DNA of 64,000 nt from Azospirillum melinis (GTDB lineage: Bacteria > Pseudomonadota > Alphaproteobacteria > Azospirillales > Azospirillaceae): the NCBI RefSeq assembly GCF_013340935.1, contig NZ_WHOS01000012.1, positions 1 through 64,000 on the forward strand, read 5' to 3'. Under the pieces are notes generated by a model. It worked only from the letters and a program-made list of their open reading frames with translations, did not search any database and was not told the DNA's origin. Each line of letters starts with the position of its first letter. The first letter of the stretch is position 1. Positions 1-15,312 of this stretch are shown here, piece by piece. The translations under genes were made by a program, and so were the position numbers.

Positions 1-321
1 GCGCTGCTGTGGCGCCGGCTGCTGGCGGTGACGGTGGACGAGGATCTGGCGCGGGTGGAGGGCATGCCGGTCGATGCCCTGCGGCTGGCCTTCATGCTGC
101 TGATCGCGCTGGTGATCGCCATCGCCCTACAGATTGTCAGGCTCCCGGTGGACTCGGCACCGCGCGTCACACCCCCCGCCACCTCCCCCCGCCACCCCGA
201 TCAGGGCGCAGAGCAGGTGCCGTGTCTCGTACGGGTCGAAGGGCAACAGCGGCGCCAACGCCACCGCCGCCATGTCGAACAGCCCGCCATAGAGATAGAG
301 GTTCTTGTAGGCGAAGGCTGA
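1..321 (+). pseudogene. znuB: truncated zinc ABC transporter permease (ZnuB-like), broken 3' end
   Basis: The frame is open from base 1, so its start lies outside the window. Codons up to about base 138 read like the cytoplasmic loop and following helix of ZnuB-type permeases, which carry zinc across the inner membrane: LARVEGMPVDAL followed by RLAFMLLIALVIAIALQIV. In intact ZnuB this helix continues into a conserved glycine/isoleucine-rich stretch; here the similarity stops abruptly after QIV and the frame runs through unrelated Pro/Arg-rich residues to a stop at 319-321. The remaining downstream helices are absent. From about base 172 the DNA belongs to an opposing gene, also lacking its 3' part. 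I read this as a rearrangement or deletion junction, or an assembly joint. The family call comes from recognising the helix; confidence is moderate because only about 46 codons are informative. Confidence 0.6.
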
Positions 322-591
322 ATCGTCGCCAAAGCCGCTGCGGTACCAGTCGATCAGCTTGGCGCCATAGACATGCTGCACCTCTTCGTCGTTGGAGATG
401 CCGTACTGCCGGAAGGTGACGGCGACCAGCACCGGCAGGGCCAGCAGTCCCAACGCCGCGGCAAGGTCCCACGGCTCGCCGATCAGGCGGCGCAAAAAGC
501 TGGTCCTCCCCGTCACCCCACTCCCCCGCGTCCCGTCCGCCTGCATGCCGAAATCCGAGCGCAGGAAGCACCGGCCGCTGCGGCTTGTCAT
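127..591 (-). pseudogene. truncated membrane glycosyltransferase (PMT/GT39-like) N-terminus
   Basis: This minus-strand frame encodes the N-terminal part of an integral-membrane glycosyltransferase-like protein. A hydrophobic helix (DLAAALGLLALPVLVAVTF) is followed by GISNDEEVQHVYGAKLIDWY, the acidic first periplasmic loop typical of the PMT/ArnT-like superfamily, and then a second helix region around LFDMAAVALAPLLPF and RHLLCALIGVAG. A full member usually has 400-600 residues and about ten helices; here similarity ends near base 172-190 in a poly-glycine run and a stop comes at 127-129. The ATG at 589-591 is the best-placed start (AGAG about eight bases upstream); a GTG at 615 and an ATG at 546 are alternatives. 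The missing 3' part abuts the broken zinc-permease frame from the opposite strand. The product is probably non-functional. The sugar donor and acceptor cannot be inferred. Confidence 0.6.
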
Positions 592-746
592 GTGAAATCT
601 CTGCCACAGTCGCACCGGGCCGTCCGCAACCCAAAGGTCGCGGCAAGCGAAAGAACGGATGGCTGCAGCATAAAGCCTGCTTTAGCTCATTGACGTTGAC
701 TTCCCCCTGGCACCCGTGGCGAAATCGTCGGCACAGGGGATTGTCC

Positions 747-1238
747 ATGGCCGAACGGGACCGGGTGTATGGTGTGACGGAGTTGGCGGCGGAGTTCGAC
801 CTCACGCCGCAGGCGCTGCGCTATTACGAGGAAAAGGGACTGCTGGCGCCGCAACGCGCCGGAGGGCGGCGGGTGTTCACCTACCGCGACCGCGCGCGGC
901 TGATGATGATCCTGAAGTTCCGCCGGGTCGGCTTCTCGCTGGAACAGATCGCCGAATATCTCGCACACTATCGCTCCGGCCGGCCCAGCGCCGGACAATA
1001 CCGCGACGGGCTGCGCAAAATCCGTGCCCGCCTCGTTGAGCTTGAGCGGATGCGCTCCGAAATCAGCGATGTGATCCTTGAGCTGAAGGCGATGGAGGCC
1101 GACGCCGAACGGCGGCTCACCGCCTGCATGCATGACGATGCCCCACCACCAGACGATCCAAAACCAAACTGCCCAAAACCAAACTGCCCAAAACCAGAAG
1201 CGACCGAACCGGGAGTGAAACGATGCTGCGCGGAATGA
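747..1238 (+). CDS. MerR-family transcriptional regulator
   Basis: A 163-residue MerR-type regulator. Residues 5-75 form the winged-helix DNA-binding domain: YGVTELAAEFDLTPQALRYY, EEKGLL, then the wing RRVFTYRDRARLMMILKFRR and GFSLEQIAEYL. A helical dimerisation segment follows (LRKIRARLVELERMRSEISDVILELKAM, about residues 90-120). The tail is unusual: it contains CPKPN repeats encoded by a 15-bp tandem repeat at about 1155-1196 and ends in KRCCAE, giving several cysteines. The ATG at 747 is chosen because AGGGG sits upstream and the HTH starts immediately after; the frame is open further upstream but without family similarity. The gene overlaps the start of the acyl-CoA ligase gene by 16 bp, so the two are probably co-transcribed and the regulator may control fatty-acid or branched-chain acyl activation, as LiuR-like MerR proteins do. 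The effector is unknown. Confidence 0.88.
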   Translation: MAERDRVYGVTELAAEFDLTPQALRYYEEKGLLAPQRAGGRRVFTYRDRARLMMILKFRRVGFSLEQIAEYLAHYRSGRPSAGQYRDGLRKIRARLVELERMRSEISDVILELKAMEADAERRLTACMHDDAPPPDDPKPNCPKPNCPKPEATEPGVKRCCAE

Positions 1239-2848
1239 TGATGAATGGCCCCCTGCTGGTGACGTCGATCCTGCGTCACGCAGCGCTCTACCATGCCGAC
1301 ACCGAGATCGTGTCGCGCACCACCGAGGGGCCGATCCACCGCTACACCTATGCCGACGCCTGGGTCCGCGCCCAGAAGCTGGCGAACGCGCTGGCGGCGC
1401 TGGGGATGAAGCCGGGCGATCGCATCGGCACGCTGGCGTGGAACGGCTACCGCCATCTGGAATGCTATTATGGCATCGGCGGCTCGGGCATGGTCTGCCA
1501 CACCATCAACCCGCGCCTGTTCCCGGAACAGATCGCCTACATCGTCAACCACGCCGAAGACCGGCTGCTGTTCACCGACCTGACCTTCCTGCCGCTGCTG
1601 GAGGGCATCGCCCACGAGCTGACCGGGCTGAAGGCCATCGTCGTGATGACCGACCGCGCCAACATGCAGGATTCCAGCCTGCCCAACCTGCTGTGCTACG
1701 AGGATCTGCTGGCGGACCAGCCCGACGGCTTCGACTGGCCGGAGCTGGACGAGAACACCGCCTGCGGCATGTGCTACACCTCCGGCACCACCGGAAACCC
1801 GAAGGGCGTGCTGTACAGCCACCGCTCCTCCTACCTGCATGCCATCGCCGCCTGCGTGCCGGACGTGTTCGGCCTGTCGGCGTCGGACGTGGTGCTGCCG
1901 GTGGTGCCGATGTTCCACGTCAATGCCTGGGGCGTGCCCTACGCCGCGCCGATGGTCGGCGCCAAGCTGGTCTTCCCCGGCGGCAAGCTGGACGGCGCCA
2001 GCCTCTATGAGCTGTTCGAGGCCGAGAAGGTCACCAACAGCGCCGGCGTGCCGACCGTCTGGCTGGCGCTGCTGAACTGGCTGGACGCCAACAAAAAGAA
2101 ACTGACCACCATGCGCCGCATCGCCATCGGCGGCTCCGCCTGCCCGCCGGTCATGATCCAGCGCTTCCAGGAGATGGGGGTCGAGGTCCTGCATGCCTGG
2201 GGCATGACGGAGACCAGCCCGCTCGGTCTTGCCAACACGCCGAAGGGCAAGCATCGCGGACAGGATGCCGAGGCCGCCCTGGCACTCGCCTCCAAGCAGG
2301 GGCGGCCGATCTGCGGCGTGCAGTTCCGCGTTGTCGACGGCTCCGGCGTTGACGTGGCACGCGACGGCACCAGCTTCGGACGGCTGCTGGTGCGCGGCCC
2401 GACCGTCTGCTCCGGCTATTTCGGCGTGACGGAAAGCCCGGCCCACCAGACGGTGCCGGGCTGGTTCGAGACCGGCGACGTGGTGACGATGGACGCCGAC
2501 GGCTATGTCCAGATCGTCGACCGCACCAAGGACGTCATCAAGTCGGGCGGCGAGTGGATCAGCTCCATCGACCTGGAGAACATCGCCGTCGGCCATCCCG
2601 GCGTCCAGGAAGCCGCCGCCGTCGCCGTGCCCGACGAAAAGTGGGGCGAGCGCCCGATGCTGGTCGTCGTCCGCAAGCCGGATTCCGCCGTGACGCGAGA
2701 GGAGCTGCTGGCGGTCTTCGACGGCAAGGTGGCGAAATGGTGCATCCCCGACGATGTCCGCTTCGTCGACAGCCTGCCCCACACCGCCACCGGCAAGCTG
2801 CTGAAGAGCGAGATCCGCCACATGCTGGCCGACCGCGAAGGGGTATGA
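1223..2848 (+). CDS. acyl-CoA ligase (AMP-forming, AlkK/DmdB-like)
   Basis: A 541-residue member of the adenylate-forming (ANL) superfamily, which activates a carboxylic acid to acyl-AMP and then to acyl-CoA in the cytoplasm. Visible motifs: the P-loop [18 protein letters not shown] (about residue 187), the A5 region [12 protein letters not shown] (about 326), the A7 region [15 protein letters not shown] (about 415), the hinge [15 protein letters not shown] (about 432) and the C-terminal catalytic lysine region [12 protein letters not shown] (about 523). Length and the ISS-containing hinge fit the medium-/long-chain fatty acid, AlkK or methylthiopropionate (DmdB) ligase group; substrate cannot be decided. 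The ATG at 1223 has GGGAG seven bases upstream; in-frame ATGs at 1235-1241 are alternatives. It overlaps the MerR gene by 16 bp. A 12-bp-stem hairpin lies 30 bp downstream. Confidence 0.92.
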   Translation: MLRGMMMNGPLLVTSILRHAALYHADTEIVSRTTEGPIHRYTYADAWVRAQKLANALAALGMKPGDRIGTLAWNGYRHLECYYGIGGSGMVCHTINPRLFPEQIAYIVNHAEDRLLFTDLTFLPLLEGIAHELTGLKAIVVMTDRANMQDSSLPNLLCYEDLLADQPDGFDWPELDENTACGMCYTSGTTGNPKGVLYSHRSSYLHAIAACVPDVFGLSASDVVLPVVPMFHVNAWGVPYAAPMVGAKLVFPGGKLDGASLYELFEAEKVTNSAGVPTVWLALLNWLDANKKKLTTMRRIAIGGSACPPVMIQRFQEMGVEVLHAWGMTETSPLGLANTPKGKHRGQDAEAALALASKQGRPICGVQFRVVDGSGVDVARDGTSFGRLLVRGPTVCSGYFGVTESPAHQTVPGWFETGDVVTMDADGYVQIVDRTKDVIKSGGEWISSIDLENIAVGHPGVQEAAAVAVPDEKWGERPMLVVVRKPDSAVTREELLAVFDGKVAKWCIPDDVRFVDSLPHTATGKLLKSEIRHMLADREGV

Positions 2849-2877
2849 CCGGAGAAGAATCGGGCCGGAAAAGAAAC

Positions 2878-2905
2878 GGGCCGGACGGTATCGACCGTCC
2901 GGCCC
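2878..2905. terminator. hairpin between convergent genes
   Basis: A perfect 12-bp inverted repeat (GGGCCGGACGGT, loop ATCG, ACCGTCCGGCCC) sits between the convergent acyl-CoA ligase and glpK genes. It has no T-run, so it may be a weak or Rho-assisted bidirectional terminator. The rest of 2849-3039 shows nothing else recognisable. Confidence 0.6.
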
Positions 2906-3039
2906 AGTGTCCCCGCTGAACCGGCGAGGACGACGCACCCGAGGGAGGAGCGCGCAACCAAGGTCAGATTACCGGCAGCCGATCCGGGCCACTTGCCCGT
3001 CTGCGCCAGAGTCTCTGCAAATCTCCGCCACCGGAGCCG

Positions 3040-4533
3040 TCAACGCTCCGACCGCACCCGCGCCACGGCGTCGCGCCAGCCGCCATAGAGGCGGTCGCGC
3101 TTGCCCTGATCCATGCGCGGCTCGAAGCGGCGCTCGCTGCGCCAGGCGTCGGACACCGACTCCAGCCCATCGAACACGCCGACCTTCAGCGCGGCAAGGC
3201 AGGCGGCCCCCAGCGCCGTGGTCTCGATCACCTTCGGGCGCTCGACCGGCATGTTCAGCAGGTCGGCCAGGAACTGGCAGAGCCAGTCGTTGGCCGCCAT
3301 GCCGCCGTCGATGCGCAGCGCGTTGATGGTGCCGCCCCAGTCGCCGGCCATCGCCTCCATCAGGTCACGGGTCTGGAAGGCCACCGCCTCCAGCGCCGCA
3401 CGGGCGATGTGGGCCGGGCCGACATCCAGAGTCATGCCGAAGATCGCGGCACGGGCGGCCGAGTCCCAATGCGGAGCACCCAAGCCCACGAAGGCCGGGA
3501 CGAAATAGACGCCGTGGCTGTCGGGCACGCGGGTCGCCATGTCGTCGGTCTGGCTGGCATGGGTGATGATGCCGATGCCATCGCGCAGCCATTTGATCGC
3601 GGCGCCGGCCACGAAGATCGAGCCTTCCTGCGCGTAAGCGGTCTTGCCGTTCAGCCGATAGGCGACGGTGGTCAGCAGCCGGTTCTTCGACACCACCGGC
3701 GTCTCCCCGGTGTTGATCAGCGCGAAGCAGCCGGTGCCGTAGGTCGATTTCGCCATGCCCGGCGTCAGGCAGGCCTGCCCGAAGGCCGCCGCCTGCTGGT
3801 CGCCCGCAACGCCCGCGATGGGGATCGGCCGGCCGAGCAGGTCCGGCTCGGTGGCGCCGAAATCGTCGGAGCTGTCGAGCACCCGCGGCAGCATGGCGCG
3901 CGGCACCCGGAACAGCCTCAGCAATTCGTCGTCCCAGTCCTGGGCATGGATGTCGAACAGCATGGTGCGCGAGGCGTTGGTCGCGTCGGTCGCATGCACC
4001 TGCCGGCCGGTCAGGTGATAGATCAGGAAACTGTCGATGGTGCCGAAGCACAGCTCGCCCCGCTCGGCCCGCGCACGGGCACCCGGCACATGGTCGAGGA
4101 TCCAGGCGATCTTGGTGGCGGAGAAATAGGCGTCGATCAGCAGGCCGGTCTTGGAGCGCACCAGCTCGGCATTGCCCGCCGCCACCAGATCGTGGCAGAG
4201 CGCGGCGGTGCGGCGGTCCTGCCAGACGATGGCGCGGTGGATCGGCTCGCCGGTCGCGCGGTCCCACACGACGGCGGTTTCGCGCTGGTTGGTGATCCCG
4301 ATGGCGGCGATGGCGGACGCATCGATCCCGGACTTCTCCACCGCTTCGCGCGCCACGGTGCGCACGTCGCGCAGGATATCGGCGGGATCATGCTCGACCC
4401 AGCCGTCGCCGGGGTAATGCTGGGGGAACTCGCGGCGTGCTTCGGCCAGCGGCGTCCCCCGGCCGTCGAACAGGATCGCCCGCGACGAGGTGGTGCCCTG
4501 GTCGATGGCGAGGATGTGGCCGGCCTTGCTCAT
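3040..4533 (-). CDS. glpK: glycerol kinase
   Basis: A 497-residue FGGY-family kinase that phosphorylates glycerol with ATP to sn-glycerol 3-phosphate in the cytoplasm. The N-terminal phosphate motif [17 protein letters not shown] (residues 7-23), the [15 protein letters not shown] segment with the glycerol-contact Arg-Glu pair (about 80), [13 protein letters not shown] (about 135) and the C-terminal [11 protein letters not shown] and [13 protein letters not shown] segments (about 435-460) match GlpK. Length is normal (E. coli about 502). The frame stays open 75 codons upstream through a palindromic repeat, but the ATG at 4533 is the only start that directly precedes the conserved N-terminus. 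It is the last gene of the glp set, 284 bp after glpV, and the gap holds a large palindromic element, so it may have its own promoter or depend on read-through. Its product feeds GlpD. Confidence 0.97.
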   Translation of the reverse strand: MSKAGHILAIDQGTTSSRAILFDGRGTPLAEARREFPQHYPGDGWVEHDPADILRDVRTVAREAVEKSGIDASAIAAIGITNQRETAVVWDRATGEPIHRAIVWQDRRTAALCHDLVAAGNAELVRSKTGLLIDAYFSATKIAWILDHVPGARARAERGELCFGTIDSFLIYHLTGRQVHATDATNASRTMLFDIHAQDWDDELLRLFRVPRAMLPRVLDSSDDFGATEPDLLGRPIPIAGVAGDQQAAAFGQACLTPGMAKSTYGTGCFALINTGETPVVSKNRLLTTVAYRLNGKTAYAQEGSIFVAGAAIKWLRDGIGIITHASQTDDMATRVPDSHGVYFVPAFVGLGAPHWDSAARAAIFGMTLDVGPAHIARAALEAVAFQTRDLMEAMAGDWGGTINALRIDGGMAANDWLCQFLADLLNMPVERPKVIETTALGAACLAALKVGVFDGLESVSDAWRSERRFEPRMDQGKRDRLYGGWRDAVARVRSER

Positions 4534-4568
4534 GGAAGCGTTCCCTCGTGAATTCTTGGACTTTAATA

Positions 4569-4712
4569 CCCTCTCCCGCCCCGGGAGAGGGAGGGACCCG
4601 CCGAAGGCGGGAGGGTGAGGGGTGATCCGGACATGAATCCCGATCCGTGGATTGCCCCTCACCCTTCCCAAGCTTTGCTTGGGCCCCTTCCCTCTCCCGG
4701 GACGGGAGAGGG
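4569..4712. repeat. compound palindromic repeat (BIME-like) between glpV and glpK
   Basis: Two CCCTCTCCC/GGGAGAGGG hairpins (4569-4591 and 4690-4712) flank an inverted pair GGGTGAGGGG (4613-4622) and CCCCTCACCC (4655-4664), with smaller stems CCCGCC/GGCGGG (4597-4611) and CCAAGC/GCTTGG (near 4669-4683) inside. The whole element can fold as a long nested hairpin. Related CCCTCTCCC-type palindromes occur elsewhere in the window at about 20757, 33292, 45190-45300 and 54864, so it is a dispersed repeat rather than a dedicated terminator. It lies in the glpV-glpK gap and could attenuate or stabilise the polycistronic message. No transposase is seen. Confidence 0.8.
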
Positions 4713-4817
4713 AACCTTCAGAAAACAAGAGTGGGGCGGCAGCATGCCGCCGCCCCACAGTTTACCCCTGGCCCAACCAGGACGAAGCGCCAGGAGGAGA
4801 ACCGTCTTGCCAGCCCG

Positions 4818-6593
<1,776 letters not shown>

Positions 6594-6724
6594 GCTTCCT
6601 CCCATTTGATCGACTTGGTGTCGGGTTGACGTTTCGTATTGCTCTTACCAGCGGAAACCACCGCTCTTCCCGTCATCCCCGCAGCCCCGCGGGGAACGGA
6701 TCCCTTGGAAACTCTGTCTTTTCC

Positions 6725-7003
6725 TCAGCCGAAGCGGATGACCAGGGCGATCCACACCAGCGAGACCGCGGAGGCGCCCCACAGCGACGCGTCGGTCGCG
6801 GCGAGCCAGCCCAGATGGATGAAGGCGCTGCCGAGCAGGCCGATGAACAGGCGGTCGCCGCGGGTGGTGCGCATCGGCAGGAAGCCCTTGGCCTCCACCG
6901 TCGGCGACACCACCTCCCAGACCGTCATGCCGGCCAGCATCAGGGCGATGCACAGGAAGAAGATCGCGGTCGGCGCGGTCCACGCCATCCAGTCCATATC
7001 CAT
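6725..7003 (-). CDS. glpU: small glycerol-transporter membrane protein (DUF2160)
   Basis: A 92-residue membrane protein matching the DUF2160/GlpU family that accompanies glycerol ABC importers. Three hydrophobic segments are visible: APTAIFFLCIALMLAGMTVW (residues 9-28), RLFIGLLGSAFIHLGWLAA (about 52-70) and WGASAVSLVWIALVI (about 76-90). A short soluble loop VVSPTVEAKGFLPMRTTRGD lies between the first two. It sits 15 bp downstream of glpQ and 131 bp upstream of glpV, with a strong AGGGAGG site before the ATG. Its molecular role is not established; it is genetically tied to glycerol uptake in rhizobia and is presumed to be an accessory subunit of the transporter. Confidence 0.9.
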   Translation of the reverse strand: MDMDWMAWTAPTAIFFLCIALMLAGMTVWEVVSPTVEAKGFLPMRTTRGDRLFIGLLGSAFIHLGWLAATDASLWGASAVSLVWIALVIRFG

Positions 7004-7018
7004 GACGCGGGGCCTCCC

Positions 7019-8760
<1,742 letters not shown>

Positions 8761-8773
8761 GGCTCATGGCTCC

Positions 8774-9862
<1,089 letters not shown>

Positions 9863-9875
9863 CGCTCCCGCCCCC

Positions 9876-10975
<1,100 letters not shown>

Positions 10976-10979
<4 letters not shown>

Positions 10980-12547
10980 CGCATTCCTCCCATCGACCGC
11001 AGGGTGGCGGTATCGCCGCCCGTACCCCTGTTGGCCGTTGCTTCGCGGCGCCGGTCGAACCAGCCGCCGATGGCCTCCCGGACATTCGCGTCCAGGTGCA
11101 GCCCAAGTTTGGAGCGCCGCCACAGGAAGTCGTCGCCGGTCATGGCAAACTCCTCCCGCGCGGCATAGTCGAGTTCGGCCTCGTAAACGCCGCCCCCGAA
11201 ATCGATGCCCAGATCGGCCAGCCCCTTGGCGTCGCCCAGCAGCCGCTCGACCCGCGTGCCGTAAGCGCGGGCCAGCCGCAGGGCCAGCGCATCGGGCAGC
11301 CAGGGCCGGCTGCGCTTCAGGCCTGCCAGGAAGCCGGCGAAATCCGCGTTGGCGATGTCGCCGCCGGGAAGCGCCACGTCGGCGGTCCAGGTGATGCCGC
11401 CCTTGCCCAGCGCCTTGCCCAGCTTTTCCGTCGCCTCCTCCGCCAGCCGGCGGAAAGTGGTGATCTTGCCGCCGAAGATCGACAGCATCGGCGCGTCGCC
11501 GGCCGGCTCGTCCATCTCCAGCACATAGTCGCGGGTGACGGCCGAGGCGTTGCCGCTGGCATCGTCGAACAGCGGCCGGACGCCGCTGTAGGTCCACACC
11601 ACGTCGCTTTCGCGCACCGGCTTGGCGAAGTAGCGCGACACCGCCCGGCACATGTAGGCGATTTCCTCAGGGGAGATCGCCACCGCGCCGGGATCGCCCG
11701 AATAATCGAGGTCGGTGGTGCCGATCAGGGTGAATTCGCGCTCGTACGGGATGGCGAAGACGATGCGGCGGTCGTCGTTCTGGAAGATGTAGGCATGGTC
11801 GCCGTCGAACATCTTCGGCACGACGATGTGGCTGCCCTTGACCAGACGGACCGACTTGTCGACGGTGACGCCGGTGCGCTTGGCGATCATTTCGCGCACC
11901 CAGGGCCCGGCGGCATTGACCAGCGCGCGGGCGCGGACGGTGCGGGTGGCGCCGGTGTGGGTGTCGACCAGCGTCGCTTCCCACAGGCCGCCCTTGCGCT
12001 CGGCCTTCTCGCAGCGGGTGCGGGTCAGGATCTCCGCCCCGCGGGCCTTGGCGTCCATCGCGTTCAGCACGACCAGCCGGCTGTCCTCGACCCAGCAGTC
12101 TGAATATTCGAACGCCTTGGTGAATCCGCCCGCCAGCGGCTTGCCCGCCGGCGCACTGGTCAGGTCGACGCCGTGCGAGCCCGGCAGCAGCTTGCGCTTT
12201 CCAAGGTGATCGTAAAGGAACAGGCCGATGCGGACCATCCAGGCCGGGCGCATGCTGCTGTCGTGCGGCAGCACGAAGCGCAGCGGCCAGATGATGTGCG
12301 GCGCGGCGCGCAGCAGCACCTCGCGCTCTTGCAGCGCTTCGCGCACCAGACGGAATTCGTAATATTCGAGATAGCGCAGGCCGCCGTGAATCAGCTTGGT
12401 GCTGGCCGACGAGGTGGCGCCCGCAAGGTCGCCCTGTTCGCACAGCACCACCGACATCCCGCGCCCGACCGCGTCGCGGGCGATGCCCGCCCCGTTCACG
12501 CCGCCGCCGACGATCAGTAGGTCGGTAACCGCGGACTCGTTTGCCAT
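10976..12547 (-). CDS. glpD: aerobic glycerol-3-phosphate dehydrogenase
   Basis: A 523-residue FAD-dependent glycerol-3-phosphate dehydrogenase that oxidises G3P to dihydroxyacetone phosphate at the inner membrane and passes electrons to quinone. The dinucleotide-binding motif DLLIVGGGVNGAGIARDA (residues 9-26) is followed by CEQGDLAGATSSASTKLIHG and GLRYLEYYEFRLVREALQER, which are typical of GlpD. Other conserved segments include ALVNAAGPWVREM, FAIPYEREFTLIGTTDLDY and VRPLFDD. Length matches the family. The ATG at 12547 follows GGAGAGG by four bases. It is the first gene of the glp operon, with GlpR-like repeats at 12603-12667 directly upstream, and its stop overlaps the glpS start. Induction by glycerol or G3P through GlpR is the expected regulation. 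Confidence 0.97.
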
Positions 12548-12602
12548 GGGTTCCTCTCCGTACCGCGGCGGTTCCTTCTCGAACCCGGCCGCTTTCGTTT
12601 CG

Positions 12603-12667
12603 GAACATAGAATGTTCGTTCGCGTTTGAAAAGGAAAATGTTTGTTCAGCGGACCATGTTTTTGAGG
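12603..12667. promoter_or_regulatory. candidate GlpR operator cluster upstream of glpD
   Basis: Immediately upstream of glpD lie related copies of ATGTTCGTTC-like sequence: ATGTTCGTTCGCG at about 12612, ATGTTTGTTC at about 12638 and CATGTTTTTG at about 12655. A short palindrome, GAACAT-AGA-ATGTTC, spans 12603-12617. The half-site resembles the E. coli GlpR operator core (ATGTTCG). The first two copies are 26 bp apart. Local base composition is much more AT-rich than the flanking genes, as expected for a promoter. The assignment to GlpR is inferred from position and resemblance. Confidence 0.55.
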
Positions 12668-12734
12668 CTACGCCGGATCGGGCATCTTTCCTATCGGAAA
12701 TAAGGCTGATCCGGCTCCCCTCCCCGCACCCGGC

Positions 12735-14924
12735 TCACGCCGCGCGGATGCGGCCTAGCAGGCGGTCGATATCCTCGCTCAGGCTTTCGGACCGTTGCGA
12801 AAGCGCGCGGGTGGCGTCCACCACCTGGGCGGCGGCGCTGCCGGTGCGGTTTACCGCATCGTCCACCGACACCACCGTGTCGGCGATGCTCTGCACCGCG
12901 TCGGAAGCGTGGTTGATGCTGCGCGCGATCTCGTCGGTGGCGGCGGACTGCTCCTCCACCGCGGCGGCGACCATGGCGGTGATCTCGTCGATGCGGCTGA
13001 TCGTGCGGCCGATGTCGTCGATGGCCGACACCGCTCCCTGCGCCGTCGTGCGCACCGCCTGGACCTGCTGGGCGATCTCCTCCGTCGCCTTGGCGGTCTG
13101 GCCGGCGAGGCTGCGCACCTCCTCCGCCACCACGGCGAAGCCGCGCCCGGCCTCCCCCGCCCGTGCCGCCTCGATGGTGGCGTTCAGCGCCAGCAGGTTG
13201 GTCTGGCCGGCGATGGCGTTGATCATGCCGACCACGTCGCCGATCTTCTGGGCGGCGGCAGCGAGTTCCACCATCAGGTCGTTGGTGCTGCGCGCCTCCT
13301 CCACCGCACTGCGGGCGATCTGGCTGGAATCGCCGACCCGCCGCGTGATCTCGCCGATGGAGGCGGAAAGCTGGCTGGCGGTGGCGGCCACCGTCTGCAC
13401 GTTGGTCGCGGTGTCGGCGACCGCCGACCGCACGTCGGTCATCCGGCGGCAGGTCTGCTCGGCGGTGGAAGACATTCCCTCCGACGCTTCGCGCATGTCG
13501 GCGGATGCGGCGCTGATGTGGCGTGACGCCTCCTTCACGCTGGCCTCGATGCTCGCGGTGATGGACTGGATGGTGCGCGACCGCTCGGCATCGGCCGCCT
13601 GCTTCATCGCGTCCTGCTCCTCCTGCAGGCGGGCGATCTCGGCGCTCTTGTCACGGAAGACGCCGACGATCCCCGCCATCTCGGCGATCTCGTCGCGCCC
13701 GCCGACCGCGGCGTCGGCAGCCAGATCGCCGCCGGCCACGGCGCGCATGGCGTCGATCACCCGCATCAGCCGCCGGGTCAGCCGGTTGCGGACATAGAAC
13801 CAGGCGATCAGCAGGCTCGACAGCACCACGACCGCCGCGGCGCTGCCCTGGATCGCGACCGCTCCGGAAATCGCCGTTTCGGTCCGCGTCACATCGGCAT
13901 CGGTGCGCTCCTGCTGGTGCGCGACCACCGCATCGATGGTGCCGTTCAGGTCGGTGGTCAGCCGCACCGTCTCGGCCAGCGCGCTTTCGATGTCGGCGGT
14001 GATGCGCGCCTGCTCGTCGCGCAGGCGGAAGACGCTGCCGGCGCCACCGCCGAAAGCGGCGAGCCCATCGCGCGCCTTGACCAGCGACGGCCGGTCCGGG
14101 CTGTCCTTCGGCAGGGCGCCAATGGCGTTGTCGACGCGCAGCAGCGCCCAATTGTACTTCGACCGGATGTTGTTCAGCGTCGCCCCATGCGGCACGCTGG
14201 AGGCGGCGGCGATCATGCCGAAGGCAAGGTTGCCGTTGGCCTGCACGTTCATCAGCTGGGTGATGACCGGCAGTTCCTCCTGCGCCAGCCGGCGGCCCAG
14301 CCCGGTTGCGGTTTCGACCGCCTGCGCGGCGGCCAGATCGCCCACCACATTGTTGACCGACAGGGTCGACACCTCCAGCAAGGGCGCCACCAGATCGGTG
14401 AAATCCTCGTGGGCCATCACCGCGTCGGCGACCAGCGTGTTGAGCTTCTCCTCCAGCGCCAGCCGTTCGGCGGTGCGCTTGCCCAGCGTGTCGAGGGCCG
14501 CCCCCATGCGCTCCAGCAGCTTGGCGACCGCGTCCGCATCCGCGGCCATGCCGCCGGTTCCCCCGCCACTTCCTCCGCCGGCCTGGCTCCGCATCGCCCC
14601 GATGCGGTCGCGCAGGCCCGCCAGCCGCTTGGTCAGGCCGTCCATCCGCTCCGTCAGTTCCGCCGCATCGCGCGAGGCCGCCACCGCAGGCGCGTCGGCG
14701 GCGATCGCCGTGCTGTCCTTCGCCAGAGTGAGCGAGCGGACGATGGCCGGCACGCTGCTGCGGCCGATCTCGCCCATCGAGCGCCCGGTCTCGGTCAGCG
14801 ACCACCATGCCATCACGCTGGCGAAGGCGGCGAGCATCGCCACCCCGCCGAAGGCCAGAAACAGCCGCCCCTGAATGCCGAGCCGAACACTTCGCCGCCC
14901 CCCGGCTGGCGTCAGTTGCGTCAT
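12735..14924 (-). CDS. methyl-accepting chemotaxis protein in the glycerol locus
   Basis: A 729-residue transmembrane chemoreceptor. A first helix is visible at about residues 18-40 ([20 protein letters not shown]), then a roughly 320-residue mostly helical periplasmic sensor region, a second helix (about 350-375, [18 protein letters not shown]), a HAMP domain ([18 protein letters not shown]) and a long cytoplasmic coiled coil. The signalling tip is canonical: [20 protein letters not shown] and [20 protein letters not shown]. There is no CheR-tethering pentapeptide at the C-terminus (LLGRIRAA). The gene lies between the glpD promoter and the divergently transcribed glpR, on the same strand as the glp operon, with AGGAGAGGG before the ATG at 14924. 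The position suggests, but does not prove, that it senses glycerol or a related ligand. Confidence 0.93.
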   Translation of the reverse strand: MTQLTPAGGRRSVRLGIQGRLFLAFGGVAMLAAFASVMAWWSLTETGRSMGEIGRSSVPAIVRSLTLAKDSTAIAADAPAVAASRDAAELTERMDGLTKRLAGLRDRIGAMRSQAGGGSGGGTGGMAADADAVAKLLERMGAALDTLGKRTAERLALEEKLNTLVADAVMAHEDFTDLVAPLLEVSTLSVNNVVGDLAAAQAVETATGLGRRLAQEELPVITQLMNVQANGNLAFGMIAAASSVPHGATLNNIRSKYNWALLRVDNAIGALPKDSPDRPSLVKARDGLAAFGGGAGSVFRLRDEQARITADIESALAETVRLTTDLNGTIDAVVAHQQERTDADVTRTETAISGAVAIQGSAAAVVVLSSLLIAWFYVRNRLTRRLMRVIDAMRAVAGGDLAADAAVGGRDEIAEMAGIVGVFRDKSAEIARLQEEQDAMKQAADAERSRTIQSITASIEASVKEASRHISAASADMREASEGMSSTAEQTCRRMTDVRSAVADTATNVQTVAATASQLSASIGEITRRVGDSSQIARSAVEEARSTNDLMVELAAAAQKIGDVVGMINAIAGQTNLLALNATIEAARAGEAGRGFAVVAEEVRSLAGQTAKATEEIAQQVQAVRTTAQGAVSAIDDIGRTISRIDEITAMVAAAVEEQSAATDEIARSINHASDAVQSIADTVVSVDDAVNRTGSAAAQVVDATRALSQRSESLSEDIDRLLGRIRAA

Positions 14925-15312
14925 ATCCCTCTCCTATACGTTATCTTTATGTCGGCAAGACGGATCGTTGAACATCACGACAAGTTTGAAGGATGGTGGT
15001 GACCACCGTCAGTCGCGGCAAACCCTGATCGGGCTGACGCCATCGGGCAGACATCGGAACCGCGTGGATATTGTCATAACATGCGCGTTCATTTTCGTAA
15101 AGAAACATGCTTGTGCTACGAACAATATCGGGCGTACATATCAACCGTACGGGGCCGTAGGTCTTGCCGGGTGCCGGACTCGCCCGGCCCGCCTGGAATG
15201 AAGTTGGGAACGAGGCCGGGATGAACGCCGACGGGGCCGGCGGTTTTCGCTTTGACCCATCGCGCGCATCTGATTCACTCACGACCCTTTCGAGACCGGA
15301 GACAGCCCACCG
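14925..15312. promoter_or_regulatory. divergent promoter region between chemoreceptor and glpR
   Basis: This 388-bp non-coding stretch separates the two divergent genes and is locally AT-rich at 15060-15150. It contains an inverted pair GATATTGT (15067-15074) and ACAATATC (15122-15129), and two AACATG-containing stretches near 15078 and 15104 that faintly resemble the operator sequence found before glpD. These could serve GlpR autoregulation. I see no gene in it; open frames that cross it are not conserved. Confidence 0.4.

Noticed and set aside
120..200. Insertion-sequence remnant at the znuB/glycosyltransferase breakpoint
   Set aside because: No inverted repeat, target duplication or transposase residue is visible in the roughly 35 unexplained bases.
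968..2938. Very long minus-strand open frame opposite the acyl-CoA ligase gene
   Set aside because: His/Gly/Arg-rich composition with no family motif; it is the antisense shadow of a GC-rich gene.
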